The translations under genes and the position numbers were made by a program. 64,000 nucleotides of DNA, from positions 186,001 to 250,000 of the forward strand of contig NZ_FOGI01000005.1 in assembly GCF_900111175.1 (NCBI RefSeq), written 5' to 3'. The notes under the pieces were generated by a model, which did no database searches, had not been told where the DNA came from, and worked only from the letters and a program-made list of their open reading frames with translations. This document shows, one piece after another, positions 54,196 through 64,000 of this stretch (its first letter is position 1; every line of letters starts with the position of its first letter). The stretch is from Actinokineospora terrae. GTDB lineage: Bacteria; Actinomycetota; Actinomycetes; Mycobacteriales; Pseudonocardiaceae.

Positions 54196-55182
54196 ATGTC
54201 CGACGGCGACCTCGCGCCGCACCTGAGCAGGCTCGGCCTGCCGGACGACGAGATCCGCGCATACCTCTACCTGCTGCGCACCGGTCCGTCCACGATCGAC
54301 CAGGTCTCCATCGGCCTGGCGGAACCCATCGACCTCGTCACCCCCGCCGTGCGCACCCTGGTGGACGCGGGCCTGGTCGGGACCGGCGGTGTCGATGGCC
54401 GGATTGTGACTCCGGTCCCACCCGCGAGCGGGCTGCAGATCCTCAGCCGCCGCCGTGAGTCCGAATTGGAGCAGGCTCGGGTAGCAACCCTCAACGCCTA
54501 CGACACGTTCCGGCGCGCGGTGTCCCCACAGCGCACCGACGACCTCATCGAGGTGGTCACCGGTACCGCTATCGCCCAGCGCATCCAGCAGATGGAGCTG
54601 AGCGCGCGCAAGGAGATCCGCAGGCTCGACTCGCCGCCGTACTTCACCGAAGGGCACGTCAACAACGCCGAGCTCGAACAGCTCGCGCGCGGCGACGTGA
54701 CGTACAAGGTCGTCTACGCGCGAGCGGCCATAGAGGACCCGGGCCGGTACGCGCAGAACGTCCAGCCCTGCGTTGCCGCAGGGGAGCAGGCCAGGGTGCT
54801 GCCAGAGGTGCCGGTGAAGCTGACGATCGTCGACCAGCAGTTCGCCACGGTGTCTCTACCGGTCGCGGAGGCCGATGTGAACCGCTCGCTCTTAGTCGTC
54901 CGGCCGAGCAGTCTCCTGTCGGCCCTAATCGGACTGTTCGAGGCGTCGTGGCGGTTGGCGGTACCGCTGCACGCTGGCGCGAGAGCCCCGTCGCCTGTCC
55001 AACCCATAGAGCAGCGCCTGCTGGGTCTACTCGCGGCAGGCGCCAACGACGACTCCATTGCCCGCCAGCTCGGGGTCAGTCGTAGGACCGTCTTCCGCCA
55101 CCTCCAGCGCCTGATGGACCACGCTGGCGCGACCTCACGGTTCCAGTTGGCCGTTCACGCAGTGCGCCACCGATGGATCTAG
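54196..55182 (+). CDS. TrmB/LuxR-type transcriptional regulator
   Basis: 328 residues from ATG after GGGAGGAA. An N-terminal TrmB-like winged helix (LGLPDDEIRAYLYLLRTGPSTIDQV) and a ligand or phospholipase-D-like middle domain precede a C-terminal LuxR helix-turn-helix (about 270-325, EQRLLGLLAAGANDDSIARQLGVSRRTVFRHLQRL). This architecture is frequent in actinomycetes. The gene overlaps the downstream DMT exporter gene by 10 bases, so the pair is co-transcribed. Confidence 0.87.
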   Translation: MSDGDLAPHLSRLGLPDDEIRAYLYLLRTGPSTIDQVSIGLAEPIDLVTPAVRTLVDAGLVGTGGVDGRIVTPVPPASGLQILSRRRESELEQARVATLNAYDTFRRAVSPQRTDDLIEVVTGTAIAQRIQQMELSARKEIRRLDSPPYFTEGHVNNAELEQLARGDVTYKVVYARAAIEDPGRYAQNVQPCVAAGEQARVLPEVPVKLTIVDQQFATVSLPVAEADVNRSLLVVRPSSLLSALIGLFEASWRLAVPLHAGARAPSPVQPIEQRLLGLLAAGANDDSIARQLGVSRRTVFRHLQRLMDHAGATSRFQLAVHAVRHRWI

Positions 55183-56129
55183 CCAACCGGCCCGTGGCGG
55201 CCCGCGCGGCGGCAGTCCTGGTCACCGTCCTAGGCGGAGTCGGGCTCGCCACGCAGAGCCGCGTCAACGGCCAACTCGGCGCCCACCTGCGGGACGGTCT
55301 TGTCGCCGCCCTGATCTCCTTCTTGGTCGGCCTCGTCATCTTGGCCGTAGGTGTGTTCGTCGCCCCGAAGGCGCGGGCGGCGGTTCCGAAGGTCGCGCAG
55401 GCCGTCCGTGAGCGTCGACTACGGCCATGGCAGGTCCTCGGCGGCGCGGCCGGTGCCATGTTCGTGACCGCGCAGGGTCTGACCGTCGCGGCCCTCGGCG
55501 TGGCGATGTTCACCGTGGCCGCGGTGTCCGGGCAGGTCCTCAGCGGACTGCTGATGGACCGTGCGGGCGTCGGACCGGGCGGTCCCCGACCGATCACCCC
55601 GACCAGGGCAGTCGGTGCCGTGCTCGCGGTCGTCGCGGTCACCGCAGCCGTGTCCGACGAGTTCGACTCGCCGTCGCGGCTCTGGCTGTCCCTGATCCCG
55701 GCAGCGGCAGGACTAGGACTCGGCTGGGCGCAGGCCGTGAACGGGCGGGTCCGGGCAGCCTGCGGGAGCGTCAGCGTCGCCACGCTGGTCAACTTCGGGG
55801 TCGGCACCGCCGTGTTAGCCCTGGCCTGCGTGGTTGAGGTACTCGTGCGAGGACTCCCGGCAGGCCTACCGTCCAACCCGATCCTCTACGTCGGTGGCGC
55901 GCTAGGAGTCATCGGCGTCTCCGCGAGCGTCTTCGCCGTCCGGTACATCGGTGTGCTCATGGTGAGCCTGGGCATGATCTCCGGACAGATCGCGGGCGCG
56001 GTGCTGTTCGACCTGACCGGGCCCGGTATCGAACCCGCCACGGTGGTCGGTGTCGTGGTCACGCTCCTGGCCGCGGGGGTGGCGTCGCTGCCCAGTGGGC
56101 GTCCCCGGAAAGAACCGGCGGCGCAGTGA
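55173..56129 (+). CDS. DMT-family (DUF606/YdcZ) membrane exporter
   Basis: 318 residues with about ten membrane helices in two repeated halves. The first half carries [33 protein letters not shown], the DUF606 signature; the second ends in [18 protein letters not shown]. Substrate unknown. It is read from inside the end of the regulator gene and followed 4 bases later by folD. Confidence 0.85.
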   Translation: MDLANRPVAARAAAVLVTVLGGVGLATQSRVNGQLGAHLRDGLVAALISFLVGLVILAVGVFVAPKARAAVPKVAQAVRERRLRPWQVLGGAAGAMFVTAQGLTVAALGVAMFTVAAVSGQVLSGLLMDRAGVGPGGPRPITPTRAVGAVLAVVAVTAAVSDEFDSPSRLWLSLIPAAAGLGLGWAQAVNGRVRAACGSVSVATLVNFGVGTAVLALACVVEVLVRGLPAGLPSNPILYVGGALGVIGVSASVFAVRYIGVLMVSLGMISGQIAGAVLFDLTGPGIEPATVVGVVVTLLAAGVASLPSGRPRKEPAAQ

Positions 56130-56133
56130 GAGG

Positions 56134-56997
56134 ATGACCGCCGTGACCGCGACGATCCTTGACGGCAAGGCCACCCGCAACGCGATCCTCGACGAGCTCC
56201 GCGTCCGGGTCGCCGCCCTCGCCGAGCGCGGCGTCGTCCCCGGGCTGGGCACTGTGCTCGTCGGCGACGATCCCGGCTCCCACGCCTACGTGCGCAGCAA
56301 GCACAACTTCTGCAAGAAGATCGGGCTCAACTCGATCCGCCGTGACCTGCCCGCGCACACCACGCAGGCCGAGCTCGAAGCCGTCATCGACGAGCTGAAC
56401 GCCAACCGCGACTGCACCGGCTACCTCGTGCAGTTGCCGCTACCGGGTCACCTCGACCAGGGCCGCGTGCTGGAGCGGATCGACCCGACCAAGGACTCCG
56501 ACGGCCTGCACCCGGTCAGCCTGGGCAAGCTCGTCCTGGGTGACGCGGGCCCGCTGCCATGCACCCCCGTCGGCATTGTCGAGTTGCTGCGCCGCTACGA
56601 CGTACCGCTGGCGGGCGCGCGCGTCACCGTCGTTGGCCGTGGCGTCACCGTTGGCCGTCCCCTCGGCCTGCTGCTGACCCGCCGCAGCGAGAACGCCACC
56701 GTGACCCTCTGCCACACCGGCACCAAGGACCTCGCCGCCGAGGTCCGCCGCGCCGACATCGTCGTCGCCGCCGCGGGCAACGCGGGCCTCATCACGGCCG
56801 ACATGGTCAAGCCCGGTGCCGCCGTGCTCGACGTCGGCGTCACCCGCACCGAGGCGGGCCTGGTCGGCGATGTTCACGAGGACGTGCGCGAGGTCGCGGG
56901 CTGGCTGGCGCCGATGCCGGGCGGGGTCGGCCCGATGACCATCGCGATGCTGCTGCGCAACACCGTCGAGGCGGCGGAGCGGGGCCTGCGCGCGTGA
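56134..56997 (+). CDS. folD: Methylenetetrahydrofolate dehydrogenase / methenyltetrahydrofolate cyclohydrolase
   Basis: 287 residues from ATG 56134 (GTG 56143 possible). Catalytic Lys56 in [40 protein letters not shown] and the nucleotide motif [13 protein letters not shown]. It interconverts one-carbon folates with NADP. The stop overlaps the next start (GTGA). Confidence 0.96.
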   Translation: MTAVTATILDGKATRNAILDELRVRVAALAERGVVPGLGTVLVGDDPGSHAYVRSKHNFCKKIGLNSIRRDLPAHTTQAELEAVIDELNANRDCTGYLVQLPLPGHLDQGRVLERIDPTKDSDGLHPVSLGKLVLGDAGPLPCTPVGIVELLRRYDVPLAGARVTVVGRGVTVGRPLGLLLTRRSENATVTLCHTGTKDLAAEVRRADIVVAAAGNAGLITADMVKPGAAVLDVGVTRTEAGLVGDVHEDVREVAGWLAPMPGGVGPMTIAMLLRNTVEAAERGLRA

Positions 56998-57296
56998 ACG
57001 ACGGCCCGCAGCGGGGCGGCAAGCACCCCGCGCTGGTGCACCTGCCGTTCGCCATGGTGATGGCGGTCGTCGTGCTCGGCCTGGTGCGGATCATCCAGTT
57101 CTCCTGGCGCGAGGGCACCGTGTGGATCGGCCTCGCCCTGCTGCTCGCCGCCGGGCTGCGGGTGCTGCTGCGCGACGAGCAGGCCGGGCTGGTCGCCATC
57201 CGCGGCCGGGCGGTCGACGTGCTGCTCTACGGCCTGTTCGGGGTGATGGTGATCGCGGTCGCGCTGACCATCGAGGGTGGCTGGCTCAGTCGTTGA
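56994..57296 (+). CDS. DUF3017 membrane protein linked to folD
   Basis: 100 residues with three hydrophobic segments (about 17-32, 43-57 and 77-95). It starts in the folD stop (GTGA). A DUF3017 gene directly after folD is typical of actinobacteria (e.g. Rv3355c-Rv3356c, from memory). Function unknown. It overlaps the convergent XRE regulator gene by 11 bases. Confidence 0.85.
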   Translation: MNDGPQRGGKHPALVHLPFAMVMAVVVLGLVRIIQFSWREGTVWIGLALLLAAGLRVLLRDEQAGLVAIRGRAVDVLLYGLFGVMVIAVALTIEGGWLSR

Positions 57297-58122
57297 GGCC
57301 GCCGAGCTCGGCGATCATCCTGGTCGACGCCGCCTCGTCCAGCGCGACGCTGAGCAGCTCCACCACCACCTGGTCGTAGCGCTTGACCTCGGTCGGGTCC
57401 TCGACGAACAGGCTCGACGTCCGGTTCTCCAGCAGCACCAGCGCGCCGCGGCCGTGGAACTGCAGCCGCCGGAACGACCCGCGCAGCCCGGGGTGGCCGT
57501 GGCCGAGCCGCGGCACCACCCGGATCGTCACGTCCGGCTTCGTCCCGGCCTCGACCAGGTAGCGCAACTGCCCGCGCATGACCTCGCGGCCGCCTACGAC
57601 CGTGCGTAGCGCTGTCTCGGTCAGGATCGCGTAGTAGCGAGGCGGCTGCGGCTTGCGCAGGATCGCTTGTCGTCGGATGCGCTCGGTAGCCCTGTCTTCG
57701 ATCGCGGGCTCCTCGACCATGTCCACCTCACGCAGTACCGCTTGCGCGTACGGCACGGTCTGCAGCAACGCGGGCACCAGCATCGCCTGGTAGTCGACCA
57801 GCATCTCCGCCTTCGACTCCAGCACGCGCAGCGTCGCCGACGGCCGTTGCTCCGGCCACGCGGTCGGCTCGGTGGCGTCGCGGGCCAGCGCGACCAGGTC
57901 GTCGCGGCGGGCGTCGCGCACGCCGTAGATGGACAGCAGCGCCTCGACGTCGTCGAGCTTGTGCGGTCGGCGGCCGTTCTCCAGCCTGCTCAGCTTCGAG
58001 GTGCTGATCCCGGTCTTCGCGGTCACCTCGGCCAGGCTCATCCCCGCGGTCTCGCGGTGTCGGCGCAGTTCCTCCCCGAGCAGTTCTAGCCGGACGGTGG
58101 TGTCCGCGGTGTGCAGCGTCAC
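57286..58122 (-). CDS. XRE/Scr1-type regulator with DUF5753 domain
   Basis: 278 residues from GTG 58122. The N-terminal helix-turn-helix is LGEELRRHRETAGMSLAEVTAKTGISTSKLSRLENGRR (written in parts: LGEELRRHRETAG, then MSLAEVTAKTGISTSKLSRL). The DUF5753 domain follows (YQAMLVPALLQTVPYAQAVL; ALVLLENRTSSLFVED). These regulators are abundant in sporulating actinomycetes, often paired with small DUF397 genes; none is adjacent here. Confidence 0.88.
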   Translation of the reverse strand: MTLHTADTTVRLELLGEELRRHRETAGMSLAEVTAKTGISTSKLSRLENGRRPHKLDDVEALLSIYGVRDARRDDLVALARDATEPTAWPEQRPSATLRVLESKAEMLVDYQAMLVPALLQTVPYAQAVLREVDMVEEPAIEDRATERIRRQAILRKPQPPRYYAILTETALRTVVGGREVMRGQLRYLVEAGTKPDVTIRVVPRLGHGHPGLRGSFRRLQFHGRGALVLLENRTSSLFVEDPTEVKRYDQVVVELLSVALDEAASTRMIAELGGLND

Positions 58123-58289
58123 CCGGCCATGATCCGGCCGGGTGCGGTCCCATACCCACAGGTAGGGGACCTTGTCGGACCAAGTCCACCCGAAGGGGTC
58201 GAGACCCTGGTCACCGACGCGGCCCCCGCGCACCCCGGCTTGGTAGCCTGCGCGGTGCCGGGCGACGTCGCCGACAGGGCACAAACTGA

Positions 58290-59327
<1,038 letters not shown>

Positions 59328-59354
59328 TCCGGTCTTATCCGGCTCGGTAGATGC

Positions 59355-59392
59355 GCGGCGGCACCCGCTGTTTCCACGGTGGGGGCCGCCGC
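59355..59392 (+). terminator. Rho-independent terminator of mdh
   Basis: Stem GCGGCGGC (59355-59362) and GCCGCCGC (59385-59392), extended inside by CCC/GGG pairing, followed by TGTGTTTTA. The T run leads directly into the -10 box of the next gene. Confidence 0.8.
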
Positions 59393-59399
59393 TGTGTTT

Positions 59400-59405
59400 T
59401 ACGGT
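59400..59405 (+). promoter_or_regulatory. -10 box of the inositol-monophosphatase-like gene, leaderless type
   Basis: TACGGT is 6 bases before GTG 59412, immediately after the mdh terminator. It supports the 59412 start over the longer in-frame GTG at 59379, which would lie within the terminator. Confidence 0.55.
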
Positions 59406-59411
59406 GCACTG

Positions 59412-60227
59412 GTGACCTTCATCGCGTGGCCGATCCCCGAGCCGGACTTACCGGCGAGCGTCAACTCTGTCCTGGCCGACGCGGCCAACGCCGCCGCGGC
59501 CGCCTACCGGACCGCGCGCCAGATGCTCACCCGGCCGGAGCTGTCCGAAGAGGTCGCGATGGGAGCAGACGGCACCCCGACCATGCGCGTCGACTCGCTG
59601 GTCGAGGACGCCATCGCCGAGTCCGCGCAGGCCAACCGCGTGAACCTCTTGTCCGAAGAGGCGGGTTTCCTCGACAACGGCTCGTCGACGACTCTTGTCA
59701 TCGACCCGCTGGACGGCTCGGCCAACGCCGCGTCCGGGGTACCGCTGTCGTGCTTCTCCGGCGTGTTGACCCGTGACTCCATAGCGGTCGAGGCCGTGAC
59801 CGTGTGGCTGGACACCGGGCGCGTCTGGTGGGCCCGCGTCGGCCAGTCCACCCCGTACCGCACGACCGGTCGCACCACCCTGGATGGCGCCGCCGTGTCG
59901 CTGCTGCGGCCCAAGCGCAACAACGGCGACGCCTGGCAGCGGGTGGCCGCCCGCGCCGGTCGGCTGCGGATCCTGGGCACGACCTGCCTGGAGACCGCCC
60001 TGGTCGCGGAGGGCTCGGTGGACGCGTTCGCCGACCCCGGGTCGGACACCCTGCGCATCGTCGACCTGGCCGCCGCGCTGGTGCTCGTGCCCGCCGCCGG
60101 TGGCGCGGTGATCGACGCGCACGGCAGGCCCCTCGACTTCGACCCGGACCTGACCCGCCGCTGGTCAGGCATCGCGGCCGCCACCTCGGCGCTGGCCGAC
60201 CAGCTCGCGGAGGCGGTCCTGGGGTGA
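59412..60227 (+). CDS. Inositol-monophosphatase family protein
   Basis: 271 residues. Metal-site motif IDPLDGSANAASG (the family's DPIDGTxNF) with LLSEEAG before it. The second motif, normally WDxAAG, is VDLAAALVLVPAAGG, so Trp is lost but Asp is kept. It may act on inositol phosphate, histidinol phosphate or PAP. The substrate cannot be chosen by eye. Confidence 0.85.
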   Translation: MTFIAWPIPEPDLPASVNSVLADAANAAAAAYRTARQMLTRPELSEEVAMGADGTPTMRVDSLVEDAIAESAQANRVNLLSEEAGFLDNGSSTTLVIDPLDGSANAASGVPLSCFSGVLTRDSIAVEAVTVWLDTGRVWWARVGQSTPYRTTGRTTLDGAAVSLLRPKRNNGDAWQRVAARAGRLRILGTTCLETALVAEGSVDAFADPGSDTLRIVDLAAALVLVPAAGGAVIDAHGRPLDFDPDLTRRWSGIAAATSALADQLAEAVLG

Positions 60228-60268
60228 GGTGAAGCCCTATGAGACGCTGGAGCGGCAGGGACTGACCG

Positions 60269-60709
60269 ATGGGGGTACCGATGGCCGCTCGGGCTAGATG
60301 CGCCGTGATTGGGGTAGGCCTCGTACTCGCTGCCTGCACCACCCCGGAGGCGGCTCCCTTACCTGATACGCCTGACCCTCACTCGATCTCCAACGCCTTC
60401 AGTGCCCACGGCGCCCCAGTGCCGTTCGTCCAGATCGGCGAGTCTTTCCCCTACCGCCTGCTGACCCACTGCGGCATCAAGTACGCCACCTTCGCAGGCC
60501 AGAACTGGGTCGCCGAGCACACCTGGCCCGACCCGGAACGTCTACCCGGTCCGGACGGCAAGGTCACCAACGACGGTTACATAACCGGCCGCGTTGTCCT
60601 ACTCGACGACCGGACCCTCCGCTTCAAGGTCGACCAGGCCACCATCGCGGGTAAGCCCACCGAGGTCATCTTCCACCCCACCGACGTCGAGATCCCGCTC
60701 TGCCAGTAG
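60269..60709 (+). CDS. Small lipoprotein
   Basis: 146 residues. A type II signal ends in the lipobox LVLAAC (Cys about 23), followed by a Thr/Pro linker and a compact domain with two further Cys (THCGIKYATF and EIPLCQ) that could form a disulfide. ATG 60269 has GGCAGGGA 7 bases before; ATG 60281 is also in frame. No family recognised; it resembles other short actinobacterial surface lipoproteins. Confidence 0.75.
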   Translation: MGVPMAARARCAVIGVGLVLAACTTPEAAPLPDTPDPHSISNAFSAHGAPVPFVQIGESFPYRLLTHCGIKYATFAGQNWVAEHTWPDPERLPGPDGKVTNDGYITGRVVLLDDRTLRFKVDQATIAGKPTEVIFHPTDVEIPLCQ

Positions 60710-61002
60710 GCAGATCCCTTCGTCGGAAGGCGTCATGACCGCGGGGCTGGGCGGTCTCGTTCTCCGGTGCGGACGGTCCACTGAGGCCGGAGCAGAAGAC
60801 CTGAGTTCACCGACGGGTGATGGCGTCATCCGATTACACAGAGACGGGTGCCAAAAGCCGGTCAAATCGTGGCCCGAACGGGGCTGTATGCCCCGATAGC
60901 GTGAACGTCGGGCCAATGGCATCACGGGCTGCCGCCAAATGCGTTTCCCTGCTGAAGGTTCGCCACAGCCGACGCGCGAACACCAGGACAGGAGGCTACG
61001 AG

Positions 61003-61407
61003 ATGACCAACGACGCCGAGCACTCTGAGCAGATCATCTCGCACTACGGCGGGACTACTCCTGTCCGCTCGCGTTGGACCTACCGGGCCAACGAGCCGTA
61101 CACCGTCGTCGCCGCCTTCCAGGCCGACGCCGACCGCTGGGTCGAGTGGATCTTCGGCCGCGACCTGCTCGCCGAGGGCCTGGTCCGCGCCGCCGGTGAC
61201 GGCGACGTGCGGCTGGCCCCGGTGACCACCGGCGGTACCGCCAAGCTGGCGCTGGAGATCGAGTCCCCGGACGGGCACGCCGTGCTCGAGCTCGACCACG
61301 CCGCGGTGCAGTCGTTCTTCGCCACCACCACGGCCATGGTGCCGCTGGGCGGCGAGGCCGACTTCTTCGACATCGACGCGCTGATCGAGGAGATCACCAA
61401 CGTCTGA
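61003..61407 (+). CDS. SsgA-like sporulation/cell division protein
   Basis: 134 residues from ATG after GGAGG. The SsgA/SsgB fold pattern is present: ANEPYTVVAAFQ, VEWIFGRDLLAEGL, GDGDVRLAPV, LEIESPDGHAVLELD and AAVQSFFATTTAMVPLG. SsgA-like proteins guide FtsZ and wall synthesis during sporulation septation and occur only in morphologically complex actinomycetes. Which paralogue (SsgB or other) is not clear. The 293-base spacer before it contains a small GGGGC/GCCCC hairpin at about 60880-60894. Confidence 0.88.
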   Translation: MTNDAEHSEQIISHYGGTTPVRSRWTYRANEPYTVVAAFQADADRWVEWIFGRDLLAEGLVRAAGDGDVRLAPVTTGGTAKLALEIESPDGHAVLELDHAAVQSFFATTTAMVPLGGEADFFDIDALIEEITNV

Positions 61408-61482
61408 GCCACCCCGCCAACCCTGACCCACGTGGACGGATCACTGAGGGGGTGGCCGGTGAACCCAGTACCGATAACGGAG

Positions 61483-61515
61483 CCGACGGCCGCCTGCGCA
61501 CCAGGCGGCCGTCGG
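61483..61515. terminator. Bidirectional terminator between the SsgA-like gene and the lipoprotein gene
   Basis: Perfect 14-bp arms 61483-61496 and 61502-61515 with a 5-base loop, followed by TCTTCC. The convergent lipoprotein gene ends 6 bases further on. Confidence 0.85.
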
Positions 61516-61520
61516 TCTTC

Positions 61521-61901
61521 CTAGAGGCAGGCCTGGGTCAGCGTGTTGAACGCGTCGAGCTTCTGCTTGGTCCACCCGGCCACCGTCGCCGGGTCCAGGT
61601 TCGGCACGTCCAGCGTCGCGATCTGGTCGGCCATGCCGTTGATGGCGTCGCGCACGGTGGTGTCCGCGGCGCGGTCGGCGAGCTTGGTGAGGTCGTCCGA
61701 GGTCTTCTTGGCGTCCTCGGCGGTCTGCTCCAGGTTCTGCGTGCTCGGGGTGAAGCCCGCCAGGCGGACCGCCTCGATGCAGATGCTGGTCTTGTCGGCC
61801 GCGTTGGACGCCGAGCTGGTGGCCTCGCGGACCGTGTCGCACGCGGTGAGCGTGCCGAGAAGGGCCGCGGCGCTGAGCGCCGCGGTCAGCCGGTGTCGCA
61901 C
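61521..61901 (-). CDS. Small helical lipoprotein
   Basis: 126 residues from GTG with CAGGGGGC upstream. Signal peptide with lipobox TLTAC (Cys about 21). The mature part is helical and Ala/Thr/Asp-rich, with Cys at about 41 and near the C-terminus (TQACL) that could pair. It follows the Ser/Thr kinase gene by 51 bases on the same strand. Function unknown; an envelope partner of the kinase sensor domain is possible. Confidence 0.75.
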   Translation of the reverse strand: MRHRLTAALSAAALLGTLTACDTVREATSSASNAADKTSICIEAVRLAGFTPSTQNLEQTAEDAKKTSDDLTKLADRAADTTVRDAINGMADQIATLDVPNLDPATVAGWTKQKLDAFNTLTQACL

Positions 61902-61952
61902 TGTGCCCCCTGGGGAGAGTGGGTTGGTGGCCAGGATATCCGGTTTGTCGGA

Positions 61953-63350
61953 TTAGCCGGTGGCGAAGACGCTCCCGCCCGGCTCGCCGTCCGCGGGCCG
62001 GGCCAAACAGTACAGGTAGAGCCGGTCCGGGCTGCCCGTTTTGCTGGGCAAGATCTCGATCTGCCAGCCCTTGGTGTCCTTGCCCGGCAGGGTCCGCGCG
62101 GCCATCACCTCGGCCGTGCAGATGCCGCTGACCTCGGGCAACGCGGCGATGTCGGTCCCGGTCATGTCCGCTGCGCCAGCCGGTAGCCAGGTGCCGGTGA
62201 ACGCCTGCCAGCTGTGCTCGCCGCCGCAGTCGAGCGGCTTGGCCTTGATGTCGACGTCGGCGATGTTCACCAGGCCGCCGAAGCACTTGTCCTCGACGCA
62301 GAAGCCGTTCTTCTCGCTCTCCGCGCACGCTTTCATGCCCGGTGGCACAGCCGCTGCCTGCGGAGTGCTCTGCGTCTGTGATGGCTGTTGCTGTTGGGCT
62401 TGCTGTCCGGTGCTGGTGAGAGTGCTACCGAAGAACCCTGCGGCCACGAGCGCCGGTACGGCTACCGCAGCGGCGGCGATCCGTACTCCGCGAGCGCGGT
62501 TGGTCGCAACATGGGGGAGCGGCCTGATGGGGCGTAGGCCGTCGAGTTCGTCTCTTAGCTGCCGCGCGTCCGTTGTCCGCCGCGACGAGTCGGAGGCAAG
62601 AGCGTTGAGGAGTGCGGCGTTGAATGCCGGGGGCGCGTCCTGGATCGGTGCCACCGGCGCACGAAGAGCCGCGATCAGGCCGTCGAGGGATTGCGCGGGC
62701 CACGGGATGTCGCGGGGACGGTTCCCTGTCGCGAGTGTGTAGAGGGTCGCCGCTAGCGAGTAGATGTCACCTGCGGCACTAGGTGCGGCGTGCGCGAAGA
62801 CTTCCGGTGCGGCGTAGTAGGGACTGAGGGCGCCAACGGTGACGGTGCTCTCCGCGTGTGCGTCGAGGATCGCGGCCAGACCGAAGTCGGCGAGCTTAAC
62901 GGCGCCGAACGCGTTAACCAGGATGTTCGCGGGCTTGATGTCGCGGTGCAGGATGCCCACCTGGTGCGCCTGCGCGAGTGCGTCTGCGAGCCTGGCGCCC
63001 ATCTCCGTGACCTCCGGGATGGGTAACCGCCCGCGCTGCGCCAGAACGTCCGCGAGCGAACCGCCCGTGCACAACTCCATGACGATGTAAGGCCTACCGT
63101 CGGCGGTTACACCGGCGTCGTAGACGTTCACGACGTGCGGGTGCCCTGACAGTCGGGCTGCCGCACGGGCTTCGCGGAGGAACCGGTCCCGGTCGCGATC
63201 GGTTTGCAGCACCCGGTTGTCGACCTTCACGGCGACGTCGCGGTGCAGCCGGTCCTGGCGGGCGAGGAAGACGGTCCCGAATCCGCCTTGGCCGAGTGGT
63301 CCCGCGAGGGTCAGTCCGGGGATCGTCGGTGGGCGGGGTGTCACGTGCAC
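61953..63350 (-). CDS. Membrane Ser/Thr protein kinase (PknB-like)
   Basis: 465 residues. Gly-rich loop GPLGQGGFG (17-25), Lys42, catalytic HRDIKPANILV (Asp137), DFG at 155-157 and APE near 181. The kinase domain ends about 270. One membrane helix (about 290-307) and an outside domain of about 155 residues with several Cys (ESEKNGFCVEDKCFGG; LDCGGEHSWQAF) resemble septum-formation-type sensor domains rather than PASTA repeats. The GTG start has TACATT 6 bases upstream (leaderless type). Confidence 0.93.
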   Translation of the reverse strand: MHVTPRPPTIPGLTLAGPLGQGGFGTVFLARQDRLHRDVAVKVDNRVLQTDRDRDRFLREARAAARLSGHPHVVNVYDAGVTADGRPYIVMELCTGGSLADVLAQRGRLPIPEVTEMGARLADALAQAHQVGILHRDIKPANILVNAFGAVKLADFGLAAILDAHAESTVTVGALSPYYAAPEVFAHAAPSAAGDIYSLAATLYTLATGNRPRDIPWPAQSLDGLIAALRAPVAPIQDAPPAFNAALLNALASDSSRRTTDARQLRDELDGLRPIRPLPHVATNRARGVRIAAAAVAVPALVAAGFFGSTLTSTGQQAQQQQPSQTQSTPQAAAVPPGMKACAESEKNGFCVEDKCFGGLVNIADVDIKAKPLDCGGEHSWQAFTGTWLPAGAADMTGTDIAALPEVSGICTAEVMAARTLPGKDTKGWQIEILPSKTGSPDRLYLYCLARPADGEPGGSVFATG

Positions 63351-63356
63351 GGGGCG

Positions 63357-63362
63357 AATGTA
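63357..63362 (-). promoter_or_regulatory. -10 box of the Ser/Thr kinase gene, leaderless type
   Basis: TACATT on the minus strand, 6 bases from GTG 63350. It shares the 30-base divergent gap with the + strand box at 63367. Confidence 0.45.
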
Positions 63363-63366
63363 CTTC

Positions 63367-63372
63367 TATGGT
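63367..63372 (+). promoter_or_regulatory. -10 box of the spermidine-synthase-like gene, leaderless type
   Basis: TATGGT lies 8 bases before ATG 63381. The two opposite boxes are 4 bases apart, so polymerases probably compete for this site. Confidence 0.45.
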
Positions 63373-63380
63373 GTGCGGCG

Positions 63381-64000
63381 ATGGACTCACCCACGATCAT
63401 CGACACGGTCCAAGGCGCCTGCGGCGAGCTCGTGCTCCGCCGCGCGGGCCACCACTACGAGATCATCGCCGACGGCATGTTCCTGATGGACACCCGCGCG
63501 GGCGAGTCGGAACGCCTCCTGATCCGCGCCGCCGCGTCCCGCATGCCCGGCCCCCGCATGCTCATCGGCGGCCTCGGCGTCGGCTTCTCCCTCCGCGAGG
63601 CCCTCTCCCTCGGCCTGACCGATGTAGTCGTCGTCGAACGCGAACCCGCGGTTATCAAGTGGAACGCCTCTTACCTGGGCAACGCCGACGCCCTAACCCA
63701 CTGCGTTCAGGCAGACCTGATCTCTTGGCTGCACAACACCCCCGACCGCTTCGACGCCATCTGCCTAGACATCGACAACGGCCCCGACTGGACCCTCTCC
63801 GCCGACAACGCCACCCTGTACTCCGCCCCAGGCCTATCCCTACTCCGCTCCCACCTAACCCCCACCGGCGTCCTAACAACCTGGAGCGCCGCCGCCAGCC
63901 CCACCTTCGAAGCCGCCCTAAGAGCCCACTTCCAATCAGTAGAAACCCACCCAACCCCCGTCCCCCGCGGCGAACCAGACATCGTCTACGTAGCCACCCT
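63381..64000 (+). CDS. Spermidine-synthase-like methyltransferase fold protein (3' end outside window)
   Basis: At least 206 residues from ATG; the frame is still open at the window end. A short beta N-terminus is followed by a Rossmann domain: nucleotide loop MLIGGLGVGFSLREAL (about 61-76), the acidic residue in VVVVEREPAVIKW and CLDIDNGPDW. This is the pattern of spermidine synthase-like proteins of actinobacteria. The polyamine-binding Asp pair cannot be confirmed, so methyltransferase or aminopropyltransferase activity is open. Divergent from the kinase by 30 bases. The 3' half is strongly C-skewed. Confidence 0.82.
   Translation, partial: MDSPTIIDTVQGACGELVLRRAGHHYEIIADGMFLMDTRAGESERLLIRAAASRMPGPRMLIGGLGVGFSLREALSLGLTDVVVVEREPAVIKWNASYLGNADALTHCVQADLISWLHNTPDRFDAICLDIDNGPDWTLSADNATLYSAPGLSLLRSHLTPTGVLTTWSAAASPTFEAALRAHFQSVETHPTPVPRGEPDIVYVAT

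Overview
The window is about 64 kb of very GC-rich actinobacterial DNA with GTG starts, 4-bp start/stop overlaps and C- or G-ending codons. Gene content points to a Pseudonocardiales-type actinomycete. It combines a mycobacterium-like ESX-4 region and SigD/RsdA pair with sporulation-type regulators known from Streptomyces (BldM, WhiD/WhiB3 and an SsgA-like protein). No rRNA, tRNA, IS element, phage gene or CRISPR array was seen.

From 1 to about 42 kb the gene order follows, with insertions, the M. tuberculosis stretch I remember as Rv3447c to Rv3409c. The order is eccC (partial), an Hsp70-like T7SS protein, two WXG100 genes, rplM-rpsI, glmM, two tandem three-gene cassettes of secretion-associated type (8.7-13.7 kb), an alpha/beta hydrolase, glmS, nnr, alr, a second hydrolase and tsaE. 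An insertion follows (HAD, secreted lectin, matB, Wzz-like), then tsaB-rimI-tsaD. A second insertion (phoD, patatin, GNAT) precedes groES-groEL1, whiB3/whiD, a TPR-like gene, bldM, sigD-rsdA, a DUF5319 gene, guaB2-guaB3, a GNAT gene and choD. The block joins cell-wall precursor supply (GlmM, GlmS, Alr), t6A tRNA modification (TsaB/D/E), purine synthesis, protein folding and developmental regulation.

From 42 to 64 kb the order no longer matches that block. It holds an FAD monooxygenase/metallo-beta-lactamase-fold operon, a secreted berberine-bridge-type oxidase, a universal stress protein with a pentapeptide protein, and a 1590-residue protein ending in a TNT-type NAD glycohydrolase domain. 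After these come an MFS transporter, a TrmB/LuxR regulator, a DMT exporter, folD with its DUF3017 partner, an XRE/DUF5753 regulator, mdh, an inositol-monophosphatase-like gene, two lipoproteins, an SsgA-like gene, a Ser/Thr kinase and a spermidine-synthase-like gene cut by the window end.

The most unusual signals are these. (1) A composite intergenic element is present twice, at 1.86-2.23 kb and 42.2-42.65 kb. It is an array of about 27-bp repeats followed by a roughly 30-bp-armed hairpin whose arm differences are nearly all G-U wobbles in a + strand RNA. (2) The TNT-domain protein carries about 890 residues of tryptophan-rich W-Q repeats. (3) A three-gene cassette is duplicated, and its large proteins share a C-terminal glycine/SQWR/LF-acidic tail. 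(4) The BldM orthologue has glycine where the receiver aspartate should be. (5) Many genes appear to be leaderless, with a TANNNT box 6-8 bases before the start codon.
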